Part shown: positions 8,172 through 15,471 of the stretch, in pieces
Layout of the letters: the number at the start of each line of letters is the position of its first letter
Position numbering within the stretch: position 1 is the stretch's first letter
Made by a program: the position numbers and the translations under genes
Notes under the pieces: model-generated
The model's database searches: none
Told to the model about the DNA's origin: nothing
What the model saw: the letters and a program-made list of their open reading frames with translations, nothing else
Assembly (NCBI RefSeq): GCF_903944925.1
Contig: NZ_CAJATU010000098.1
Span: forward strand, 1-64,000
Reading direction: 5' to 3'
Length of the DNA: 64,000 bases
DNA from: an uncultured Rhodopila sp.
GTDB taxonomy: Bacteria > Pseudomonadota > Alphaproteobacteria > Acetobacterales > Acetobacteraceae

Positions 8172-9311
8172 TCACCCAGCCCGCAGCACCGCCTCATACA
8201 CATCCAAAGTCGCGTCCTGCATCGCCCGCACCGTCGGCACCGAAGCCCGCGCCCGCTCCCCCAGCGCGAGCTGCGCCTCCGGATCCAAATCCAGTGCCAC
8301 CCCGATCGCCGCCGCCAAGGCGTCCGGATCCCCGGGCTTCACCCGCCAGCCGGTCTCGCCGTGCAGCACCGTCTCCACCGGGCCGCCGAGATCGGATGCG
8401 ATCACCGGCCGCCCCATCGCCTGCGCCTCGATGACCACGCGCCCGAACGCCTCCGGCCGGGTCGAGGCGTGCACCACGACATCCGCCAGACAGAACGCCG
8501 CCGGCATGTCGTCGCACTCGCCCACCAGTCGCACCTGCTCGCCGATGCCCAGGCGTATCGCCAGCTGAGCCAAGTGCCGGGCATAGCGGTGGCGTCCCTG
8601 ATGCGCGCCCACCAGCACGGCCATCACGTCGCGCCGGCCGAGCCGGGCGACCGCCTCCAGCAGCACCGCATGGCCCTTCCAGGAGGTCAGCCGCCCGGGC
8701 AATACAACGGGACGGACTCCGTCCGGCAGCCGCCACGCCTCCGCCAGCCGGGCGATGCGGCCGCCGTTGATCGTCGCAGGATCGAACACCGCCGGATCGA
8801 CACCGCGCGGGATCACTCTGATCCGCTCGGCGGCCAGGCCATGCCGTTCCGTGACCAAATCGGCGATATACCGGCTGGCGGCGATGACGATGCGTCCGCG
8901 CGCCATGACATCGTTATAGCGGCGCTTGAACGGCAGTTCCTCGCCATAGGCGCCGTGATACGTCGTCACGAACGGCACCCCGGTGCGCTGGCACGCCAGC
9001 CAGGCCGACCAGCCGGGCGCGCGGGAGCGGGCGTGCACCAGGGAGACTTTTTCCGCGCGGATCAGAGCCTCCAGAGCAGCGGCATTGCGCCAGATGCCGA
9101 GCGGGTTCTTCGTCGTCAGCTTCAGGCTGAAATGCCTGCCGCCGGCCCGCTCGATCGGGCGCACCAGTGGGCCGCCGGCACTGGCGACCAGCGAGGTCGC
9201 TTCCGCTTCGGCAATGGCCTGAGCGATCTCGACGGTGCCGCGTTCCACCCCGCCGGTGACCAGGGACGGCAGGACCTGCAGGATGACGGGCGAATCGGTA
9301 CACGGCGGCAT
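8172..9311 (-). CDS. Glycosyltransferase family 4
   Basis: A 379-residue GT-B enzyme. The N-terminal domain has the acceptor-side QVLPSLVTGGVERGTVEIA typical of GT4. The C-terminal domain has LPGRLTSWKGHAVLLEA and the nucleotide-sugar-binding RPEAFGRVVIEAQAMGRPVI, with the E-x7-E pair of retaining GT4 enzymes (residues ~290-300). It is likely cytoplasmic and adds a sugar to a lipopolysaccharide or exopolysaccharide precursor; the sugar cannot be read from sequence. It stands alone between two toxin-antitoxin loci and diverges from ccdAB. The ATG start gives a complete domain. Confidence 0.87.
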   Translation of the reverse strand: MPPCTDSPVILQVLPSLVTGGVERGTVEIAQAIAEAEATSLVASAGGPLVRPIERAGGRHFSLKLTTKNPLGIWRNAAALEALIRAEKVSLVHARSRAPGWSAWLACQRTGVPFVTTYHGAYGEELPFKRRYNDVMARGRIVIAASRYIADLVTERHGLAAERIRVIPRGVDPAVFDPATINGGRIARLAEAWRLPDGVRPVVLPGRLTSWKGHAVLLEAVARLGRRDVMAVLVGAHQGRHRYARHLAQLAIRLGIGEQVRLVGECDDMPAAFCLADVVVHASTRPEAFGRVVIEAQAMGRPVIASDLGGPVETVLHGETGWRVKPGDPDALAAAIGVALDLDPEAQLALGERARASVPTVRAMQDATLDVYEAVLRAG

Positions 9312-9346
9312 GCCGCAACCGTATCATGCTTGTGGTCCGGGGGAAG

Positions 9347-9366
9347 CACGGGTAGATTTACCCGTG
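9347..9366. promoter_or_regulatory. Inverted repeat, probable CcdA operator
   Basis: CACGGGTA-GATT-TACCCGTG is a perfect 8+4+8 palindrome 24 bases upstream of the ccdA GTG start. CcdA-CcdB complexes autorepress by binding palindromes in the promoter. The role is inferred; the symmetry is exact. Confidence 0.6.
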
Positions 9367-9390
9367 TGATTCGGCCCTGGAGGCGAACCC

Positions 9391-9687
9391 GTGCGAACCC
9401 CGTTGTATGACCACAACGCCAAGCGCAAGACCGTCAGTGTCACATTAAACGCCGATCTCGTGGCGCGTTCGATAGAGCGCGGCATCAACATATCCAGGGT
9501 CGCGGAAACCGCACTGATCGCTTCGTTCGAGGCCGCGGAGAAGGTTGTAATACTGGACGAGATCACGGCGGCAACCAAGTTCGTGGATGAGTATGTAACC
9601 CTGCACGGGCATCCGTTCCCTGAATCAACGGCGATGTTCATGCCAGAGGACGACGATCCGAACGCGGCAGCCGATGATGCAGCTTGA
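9391..9687 (+). CDS. ccdA: CcdA antitoxin
   Basis: A 98-residue protein starting MRTPLYDHNAKRKTVSVTLN, the typical CcdA ribbon-helix-helix N-terminus (LYD...KR..V.V.LN..L). It continues with LVARSIERGINISRVAETAL and an acidic tail that would bind CcdB. The GTG start follows TGGAGG with good spacing. It overlaps ccdB by 14 bases, the normal gene order. The stretch between the DNA-binding domain and the acidic tail is longer than in plasmid F CcdA (72 residues). CcdA protects gyrase by removing CcdB and represses the operon. Confidence 0.88.
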   Translation: MRTPLYDHNAKRKTVSVTLNADLVARSIERGINISRVAETALIASFEAAEKVVILDEITAATKFVDEYVTLHGHPFPESTAMFMPEDDDPNAAADDAA

Positions 9688-9982
9688 CCTGTTCGCCAAT
9701 CCGAACCGCGGAATACGCCCGGCTTATCCGCTGATCGTATTGTTGCAGGCGCCTGTCGTTGACGGCAAGACGCGAGTGGTCGCTCCCCTGATCCCGGCAA
9801 CGGTTGGCGTACCGGTGTCGCGTTCGCTTCCGCTAGTCGAACATCACGGTCAGCGCTATGCCGTCGCGGTGGAACTTGTTACCAATTTGCCAGCTCGACT
9901 CCTGCGCCACCCCGTCGGCTCCATCGCCCAATACCGGGATGACCTGATTCGAGCCATGGACTGGCTGTTTTGCGGGATATGA
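9674..9982 (+). CDS. ccdB: CcdB gyrase-poison toxin
   Basis: A 102-residue CcdB/MazF-fold protein. The N-terminus MQLDLFANPN with PLIVLLQAPVVD and TRVVAPLIPA matches CcdB (plasmid F: MQFKVYTYKR...PYFVDVQSDIID...RMVIPLASA). The C-terminus MDWLFCGI matches the CcdB end (F plasmid: INLMFWGI), where the last Trp-Gly-Ile residues poison DNA gyrase. Here the tryptophan of the final triplet is Cys, so toxicity may be altered or lost. An ATG at 9674 or the following Met could start it. It overlaps ccdA and ends in an ATGA overlap with the downstream hydrolase. Confidence 0.87.
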   Translation: MMQLDLFANPNRGIRPAYPLIVLLQAPVVDGKTRVVAPLIPATVGVPVSRSLPLVEHHGQRYAVAVELVTNLPARLLRHPVGSIAQYRDDLIRAMDWLFCGI

Positions 9983-10776
9983 CCCCCATGGCCGAGACTC
10001 CCGGGACCGAAACCACCGGCCGCCTCGACCGCGGCAACGGCACGGACCTCGCCTGGGCACGCGTCGAGGGCCGTGAGCCAACCGTCGCCTTCCTGCCCGG
10101 CTTCCGCAGCGACATGACCGGCGACAAGGCGACCATGCTCGCCGCGTTCTGCGAGCAGCGCGGGCACGCGATGCTGCGCTTCGACTACTCCGGCCACGGC
10201 GCCTCCACTGGCGACTTCGTGGACGGGACGATTGGCGCCTGGGCGGCCGACGCGGTAGCGGCAATCGATACGCTGACCACGGGCAAGCTGATCCTGGTCG
10301 GGTCCTCGATGGGCGGCTGGATCGCCCTGCTGACCGCCCTCGCCCGCCCGGACCGCATCGCCGCGCTCGTCGGCATCGCGGCTGCGCCCGATTTCACCCA
10401 GCGGCTGATGTGGGACGCAATGGCACCGCCGGAGCGGGCCAGGCTGCAGACGGACGGCGTGCTGTATGTCCCCAGTCAATACGGTGAGCCGACCCCGATC
10501 ACCCGCGCGTTGATCGAGGACGGCGCCAACCACCTGGTGCTGACCGGGCGCATCCCGATCCAATGCCCGGTACGCCTGCTGCACGGCCAGGCGGACCCGG
10601 ACGTGCCCTGGGAGCTGGCGCTGGAAATCGTCCGGCAGGTGGAAACGCCGGACGCCCGCGTCACCCTGGTCAAGGACGGCGACCACCGCCTGTCCCGGCC
10701 TTCGGACCTGGAACTGCTGCGGCAGACTGTTGCCGCCCTGCTCGGCCGGGATGGAGCGTCAGGCGGTCATCCGTAG
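9979..10776 (+). CDS. Alpha/beta hydrolase (ABHD10-like thioesterase/esterase)
   Basis: A 265-residue alpha/beta hydrolase with the oxyanion strand VAFLPGFRSDMTGDK, RFDYSGHGAS, the nucleophile elbow GSSMGGW near residue 115, an acid in HGQADPDVPW, and a final DGDHRLSR holding the histidine. The pattern matches the ABHD10/palmitoyl-thioesterase-like group, so an ester or thioester substrate is likely. The ATG at 9979 overlaps the ccdB TGA (ATGA), suggesting translational coupling; an ATG at 9988 is also possible. Its last 10 bases overlap the convergent monooxygenase gene. Confidence 0.8.
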   Translation: MTPMAETPGTETTGRLDRGNGTDLAWARVEGREPTVAFLPGFRSDMTGDKATMLAAFCEQRGHAMLRFDYSGHGASTGDFVDGTIGAWAADAVAAIDTLTTGKLILVGSSMGGWIALLTALARPDRIAALVGIAAAPDFTQRLMWDAMAPPERARLQTDGVLYVPSQYGEPTPITRALIEDGANHLVLTGRIPIQCPVRLLHGQADPDVPWELALEIVRQVETPDARVTLVKDGDHRLSRPSDLELLRQTVAALLGRDGASGGHP

Positions 10777-12269
10777 ACGAACGCCGCATCGTCCAGGTCG
10801 ATCGCCGGCAATTGGTCCTTTTCCGCCCAGTAATCCTGCGTATGCTGCCATTCCGGCTTGTCGCCGCGCTTCGGCAGCAAATGCATGCCGCGCATCACGT
10901 AGCCGGGGTTGAAGTTCTCCGGATCGATCCAAGGCAGTAACGGCATCGCCATGTCCTCCGGCCGCAGCGCCGGGACGACCCGCGAGTAGCCCTTGGCCTG
11001 CATGTGGTTCAACAGCCGGCACACGAAATCCGCCACCAGATCCGCCCGCAACGTCCAGCTCGCACGGAAATAGCCGAATACCCACGCCATGTTCGGCACG
11101 CCGGTGAACATCATGCCGCGATACGTCACCGTATCGGAGAACACCAGCGGCTCGCCGTCGATGCTGAACGCGATATCGCCGAGCACGCACAGATTGAAGC
11201 CGGTGGCGGTGACGATGATATCCGCCTCCAGCGCGGTGCCGGACTTCAGTTGGATACCTGTTTCGGTAAACCGTTCGATTTCATCCGTAACAACAGACGC
11301 CTTCCCCGACCTGATCCCCTTAAAAAGATCGGCGTCCGGAACAAAGGCGATACGCTGCCGCCACGGCCGGTAGGTCGGCGTGAAATGCGTCTCCACGTCA
11401 TAGCCTTCGTCGAGATTGGCCCGCACCATCGACAGCAATTCCTGCTTCACCACGTCCGGTTCGGTGAACGACCGGCTTGTGAACACAGCCTGGTCATGCA
11501 GGATCTTCCGGCGCACGATCTCATGAATCCACGTCTCCTCGATCTGCAATGCGCGCAGTTCCTCGGCCAGGGCGATCGCGTTGCGGCCAGTAATAAAGTA
11601 TGTCGGCGAGCGTTGCAGCATCGTCACATGCGCGCAGTCGCCCGCGATCGCCGGCACCAAGGTCGCCGCCGTGGCACCCGAGCCGATGACCACGACCTTT
11701 TTCCCGGCGACGTCCAAATCCACCGGCCAGGTCTGCGGATGCACGATCCGGCCCTTGAACGTTTCCATCCCGTCCCATTGCGGCGTGTAGCCCTTGGAGT
11801 GCCGGTAATATCCCTGGCACATCCACAGGAAATTCGCCGTGAATCGAACCGCCGCGCCAGTGTCGGTGCGTGTCGCGTCGATCGTCCAGAGGTTCTCCAC
11901 GCTCGACCAACTCGCCGAACCAATCGTGTGGTGGTAGCGAATATGCGGCGCGAGGCCGTTCTCGGTGATGACCTCGCCCATATAGGACAGGATCTCCTCC
12001 GCCGTGGCGATCGGCGCGCTGGTCCATGGCTTGAAGCGGTAGCCGAAGGTGTGCAGGTCGCTGTCGGACCGGATGCCCGGGTAGCGGTGGGTCCACCACG
12101 TGCCGCCGAAATGATCGAGCGCTTCCAGCACGACGAAGCTCTTGCCGGGGCATTGCCGGGTCAGGTGATAGGCCCCGCCGATACCGGAGATCCCGGCGCC
12201 GACGATCAGGACGTCGAACTGCTCGGCCGTTCGTGATGCGGTCTGCGGAGGCGTTGCTGTCTCGGACAT
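10767..12269 (-). CDS. Baeyer-Villiger-type flavin monooxygenase
   Basis: A 500-residue two-dinucleotide-fold flavoenzyme. FAD-binding GAGISGIGGAYHL is at residues 24-36, NADPH-binding GSGATAATL near 196, and between them FKGRIVHPQTWP (171-182), which fits the Baeyer-Villiger fingerprint FxGxxxHxxxW[P/D]. These enzymes insert oxygen next to a ketone to form an ester or lactone, using NADPH and O2. The class is well supported but the substrate is unknown. It converges on the alpha/beta hydrolase, which could hydrolyse an ester product; that link is speculative because the genes are on opposite strands. Confidence 0.87.
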   Translation of the reverse strand: MSETATPPQTASRTAEQFDVLIVGAGISGIGGAYHLTRQCPGKSFVVLEALDHFGGTWWTHRYPGIRSDSDLHTFGYRFKPWTSAPIATAEEILSYMGEVITENGLAPHIRYHHTIGSASWSSVENLWTIDATRTDTGAAVRFTANFLWMCQGYYRHSKGYTPQWDGMETFKGRIVHPQTWPVDLDVAGKKVVVIGSGATAATLVPAIAGDCAHVTMLQRSPTYFITGRNAIALAEELRALQIEETWIHEIVRRKILHDQAVFTSRSFTEPDVVKQELLSMVRANLDEGYDVETHFTPTYRPWRQRIAFVPDADLFKGIRSGKASVVTDEIERFTETGIQLKSGTALEADIIVTATGFNLCVLGDIAFSIDGEPLVFSDTVTYRGMMFTGVPNMAWVFGYFRASWTLRADLVADFVCRLLNHMQAKGYSRVVPALRPEDMAMPLLPWIDPENFNPGYVMRGMHLLPKRGDKPEWQHTQDYWAEKDQLPAIDLDDAAFVYG

Positions 12270-12526
12270 GGTTCCGGTCTTCTTTGTTGGGTGGCGGCTG
12301 AAAGCCGGGCGCAGGGTGCTACCTGGGCTATACGACAGACCCGGGCTACTCCCTAGTAGGTGCCACCCCGCCGGGCTGGAAAGTGAACGGGCGCATCGGA
12401 AAACGGCGGCTGCCGAAAGCCGGCCGGTTAGCGTTTCGTTAACCTGTTTCCTCTATCACTTGTGATCGGACTTCAGCGCCACAGGCCGGACGGCCGCGAA
12501 AATGCGCTGGCGTCCACCCGGACGAT

Positions 12527-12945
12527 ATGCTACATATGGCATGGTGGCAGATGGTGTTACACGATGACCCGCAACCCAAGCCGGTGCGCTGGATCGGATC
12601 GAGCAAGGAGGACGTCCGCGCCTTGCCCGAGACGTCCGCCTGCGCATCGGCGGCGCACTATGGGAGGCGCAACTTGGCGGCAAGGCGCCCTGGGCAAAGC
12701 CGCTGCACGGTTTCGGCGGCGCCGGGGTGCTGGAGATCGTCGATGACGACGACGGCGACACCTACCGGGCGATCTACACCGTGCGTTTCCACTATGCCGT
12801 TGATGTCCTGCACGCCTCCCGGAAGAAGCCAAAGAGCGGCATCGCCACGCCGCGTCACGAAATCGCGCGGATCGAGCAGCGTCTCAAACGAGCCCAACAG
12901 GATCACGATCAATGGTTGAACATGACGAAGACCGCATCGCGGTAA
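12527..12945 (+). pseudogene. HigB/Gp49-like toxin gene with a frameshift
   Basis: Residues read PKPVRWIGSSKEDVRALPE in one frame up to about 12630. They then continue as DVRLRIGGALWEAQLGGKAP, WAKPLHGFGGAGVLEIVDD and YRAIYTVRF in the -1 frame to the stop at 12945. Together they match the whole phage-derived Gp49-like/HigB family (about 110-120 residues). One missing G in CCCGAG-ACG explains the change; no slippery heptamer is present. The start among several in-frame ATGs (12527, 12536, 12551) is unclear. It overlaps the downstream antitoxin by 34 bases. Either the toxin is dead or this is a base-calling error. Confidence 0.75.
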
Positions 12946-13259
12946 CTCCCGGCTCCGGCAACGTCTTCGCCGATCTCGGCGTTGCGCACCCCGAGGAGGA
13001 ACTGGCGAAGGCAAAACTCGCCTCCCATATCCGCGCCGCGATCGCCCGCCGCAAACTGACCCAGGCGCAGGCGGCATCTCTCATCGGCCTCGACCAGCCG
13101 AAGGTCTCCGCCCTGATGAACGGCCGGCTTGCCGGTTTCTCCAGCGATCGGCTGCTGCGCTGCATGGCGGCGTTGGGGCTGGACGTGGATATCGTGGTCC
13201 GCGGCGAATCGCCGAATCGCGCACGCGGGCATGTGCGGGTTGTCGGCGACGCCGCGTAA
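12912..13259 (+). CDS. HigA-like XRE antitoxin
   Basis: A 115-residue protein with a Cro/C1-type helix-turn-helix at about residues 35-90: IARRKLTQAQAASLIGLDQP, then KVSALMNGRL and a LGLDVDIVV strand, typical of HTH_37-type regulators paired with Gp49-like toxins. It would repress the locus and bind the toxin. It overlaps the 3' end of the toxin gene, the usual toxin-first HigBA order, and is intact although the toxin frame is broken. Antitoxin retention after toxin loss is common; the intact copy may now act only as a repressor. Confidence 0.8.
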   Translation: MVEHDEDRIAVTPGSGNVFADLGVAHPEEELAKAKLASHIRAAIARRKLTQAQAASLIGLDQPKVSALMNGRLAGFSSDRLLRCMAALGLDVDIVVRGESPNRARGHVRVVGDAA

Positions 13260-13267
13260 CCGCAGGT

Positions 13268-14065
13268 TCACACCGCGATCAGGCCGATAACGTCATCCTC
13301 CAGCACTGCGCAGGTCAGCGCGCCGCCAATCCCCACGCCGGTATCGATCCCGATCCGATTGTTTGAGATTTGTACCGATGGGCCGCCCGAATGGCCGTGC
13401 ACGACGATCATCCCATGGTCCCGGTCGATTGTCAGGAACGGCTGGCGGATGCCGACCAGATCCTCGGGCGTCTGTTCAGCCAGCGGAACGCCCGGGCGGA
13501 TGCCAGCATGGACGAACAGATAGCCGCCCTCCCGGTGGGTCAACGTCAGGCCCCGCAGCCACCGCACGTGATCCGCCGGCAACCCCGCTTCCCAGTCCTC
13601 GCGTGGCAGGTCCGGGTCGAGGCCCCAACTGATGAGTGCCTGCTGCCCGCCAGCCCATAGCCAGTCCGTAGCCGCCGCCCGGTCGCCGGACAGGGCATCC
13701 AGCAGCATCCGCTCATGATCGCCGAGCAGGTTGACGGCCGGTATACCCTGGCCCGCCAACAGAAACTCAACGACGCCGGCGCTGTCCGGGCCTTGGTCGA
13801 TGTAATCCCCCAGATGCAGCACGACCGCGGACCCTGTCGGCCGCGACCGGAGATCGGCTGCGATCAGCGTGTGCAGGGCAGCGAGCTTGTCCCGGTGGCC
13901 ATGGATGTCGCCAACTGCATAGACCCGCCGGCCGCGCGGCAGCGAACCGGGTGAGCGCACAAAGCGGATCGCCTCCGGTCCCGGGGCGGCGCCCGGCGCG
14001 GCAAAAGTCGGGATCACGGCGGCATCCAGCGCGGCGCGCAGGCCGGCACGGTGCAGCCGCCTCAC
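13268..14065 (-). CDS. PPP-family metallophosphoesterase
   Basis: A 265-residue calcineurin-like phosphatase with the motif order GDIHGH, GDYIDQGPDS, LLGDHE, FVHAGIRPG, HGHS. It resembles bacterial serine/threonine phosphatases and Ap4A hydrolases. The third motif is normally GNHE; here Asp replaces the metal-bridging Asn, a conservative but unusual change. The start is GTG at 14065, giving ~45 residues before the catalytic domain; a later start is possible. It faces away from the dehydratase pair and converges on the HigA-like gene. Confidence 0.8.
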   Translation of the reverse strand: MRRLHRAGLRAALDAAVIPTFAAPGAAPGPEAIRFVRSPGSLPRGRRVYAVGDIHGHRDKLAALHTLIAADLRSRPTGSAVVLHLGDYIDQGPDSAGVVEFLLAGQGIPAVNLLGDHERMLLDALSGDRAAATDWLWAGGQQALISWGLDPDLPREDWEAGLPADHVRWLRGLTLTHREGGYLFVHAGIRPGVPLAEQTPEDLVGIRQPFLTIDRDHGMIVVHGHSGGPSVQISNNRIGIDTGVGIGGALTCAVLEDDVIGLIAV

Positions 14066-14128
14066 CCGAAGTTTCCTCTTTGCGAAACCCTGCTAACCTG
14101 CACCGCTAAGAGCAAACGGAGGAACCCC

Positions 14129-14611
14129 TTGGCCAAAATCACCTTCCCCGTGGAAGCGAGCCACATCATGATGTTCGCACGCGCCATCGGCGACACCAAC
14201 CCCGTGTATCACGACGCGGCGGCGGCAAAAGAGACCGAGGCCGGCGGCATCATCGCTCCGCCCACCTTCCCGCAGGCCGTCGCGCAATTCGATCCGGACT
14301 ACCATCTGCGTCCGAAGCCGGGACAGAAATGGTTCGGCTCCGGCAAGACACCCAGCGGGATCGAGGGCAAGCCGCCCTCCTCCGGGTCGCTGCATGCGGA
14401 ACATCATTACGAATACCACCGCCATCTCCGCCCCGGCGACGTGCTGACCGTGGAGACCCATCCGGGCGAGGTCTGGGAGAAGGAAAGCAAGCGCGCCGGC
14501 AAGCTGACGTTTCGTGAGCGGATCACCGAATACCGCGACCAGTTCGGCGCGCTGGTGATCACCGTCCGCAGTGTCGGCGTCACCACCGAACGTCCGGTGG
14601 ACCAGGGCTAA
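14129..14611 (+). CDS. FAS1-like hot-dog dehydratase (MaoC-type N subunit)
   Basis: A 160-residue hot-dog protein of the FAS1-like dehydratase type: SHIMMFARAIGDTNPVYHDA and later HAEHHYEYHRHLRPGDVLTV. On its own this half usually lacks the catalytic Asp/His set and pairs with a second MaoC subunit, as in HadA/HadB or split (R)-hydratases acting on 3-hydroxyacyl thioesters. The downstream gene, 15 bp away, is exactly that partner. The frame is open upstream, but the TTG at 14129 is the better start because GGAGG lies 7 bases before it. Confidence 0.8.
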   Translation: MAKITFPVEASHIMMFARAIGDTNPVYHDAAAAKETEAGGIIAPPTFPQAVAQFDPDYHLRPKPGQKWFGSGKTPSGIEGKPPSSGSLHAEHHYEYHRHLRPGDVLTVETHPGEVWEKESKRAGKLTFRERITEYRDQFGALVITVRSVGVTTERPVDQG

Positions 14612-14626
14612 GGGAGACCAACGATC

Positions 14627-15049
14627 ATGGCCTTGAAAGCCTCTTCGCTGAAGGTTGGCGACACCCACAGCGAGCGCGTGGTCGAAAACCTGTCACGCAC
14701 CCAGATCGTTCAGTATGCCGGCGCATCGGGTGACTACAATCCGCTGCACCACGACGAAGTCTATACAACTCAGGTTGCGGATTATCCGAGCATCTTCGCG
14801 CATGGCATGCTCACCATGGGCCTGACAGGGAAAGTGGTGACCGACTTTGTCGGCGACGGCACGCTGACCCGGTTCGGGGTGCGGTTCACAAACCAGGTCT
14901 GGCCGGGCGACACGCTTGACGCCAAGGCGACGGTCCTGGCGGTGCGCGAGAAAGCCGGCCAGCACTATGTTGACTTGGCGGTTTCCACGGTCAACCAGGA
15001 CGGCAAGGAAGTCATGTCGGGTTCGGCGACGGCTCGGATCGACCCGTAG
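14627..15049 (+). CDS. MaoC-type (R)-specific enoyl-CoA hydratase/dehydratase
   Basis: A 140-residue hot-dog enzyme carrying the hydratase-2 motif YAGASGDYNPLHHDE at about residues 31-45, with the catalytic Asp and His. IFAHGMLTMGLTGKVVTDFV follows, typical of MaoC. It would hydrate/dehydrate a 2-enoyl/3-hydroxyacyl thioester and probably forms a heterodimer with the upstream FAS1-like subunit. AAGGGAG precedes the ATG. The order (FAS1-like then MaoC) matches known split hydratase pairs. Confidence 0.87.
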   Translation: MALKASSLKVGDTHSERVVENLSRTQIVQYAGASGDYNPLHHDEVYTTQVADYPSIFAHGMLTMGLTGKVVTDFVGDGTLTRFGVRFTNQVWPGDTLDAKATVLAVREKAGQHYVDLAVSTVNQDGKEVMSGSATARIDP

Positions 15050-15471
15050 CCCGTATCCCGGCACCCCACTGGCAAACCCTGCACCGGAAGCGCCACGCCA
15101 CCCAGCTTACCGCTCTTCCGTCATGCCCCAGCCCGGCTTGTCCGGGGCATTATCCGGGTCACCTGTCGCGGCGCGCGCGAACAGCGGCCCGGACAGGCGG
15201 ATCGAGGGCCAGGCGAGCGGTGATGTCCAGCCGGAAAGTGCCGCAGGCGCCGAACAAAGAAACCGCTGGTCCGCATGCAACCGACGACGCAAGGGCTGCC
15301 TTTTGCGCGATTGACATAGGCCCGACGGAGCCGCGATAATGACGCTGCCCGGTGGTAGAATCGGGTGGATATTTTAACGATGTTGTTGCTGTAATTAATC
15401 CGACATTGATCGAAACTACGCGTGACGTGACCGGGCGATGCGACGACACTGCATAAGCGAGCTCGGGTACA
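15050..15471. other. Intergenic region with a REP-like half-element
   Basis: No coding signal. Bases 15118-15168 (TCATGCCCC...GGCTTGTCCGGGGCA then TCCGGGTCACCTGTC) resemble one end of the element at 59818-59898. The rest, to the glycosyltransferase start, is AT-richer and may hold its promoter. Confidence 0.5.

Noticed and set aside
12620-12640. Programmed -1 ribosomal frameshift in the HigB-like gene
   Set aside because: No slippery X-XXY-YYZ heptamer or stimulatory structure; a single-base loss explains it better.
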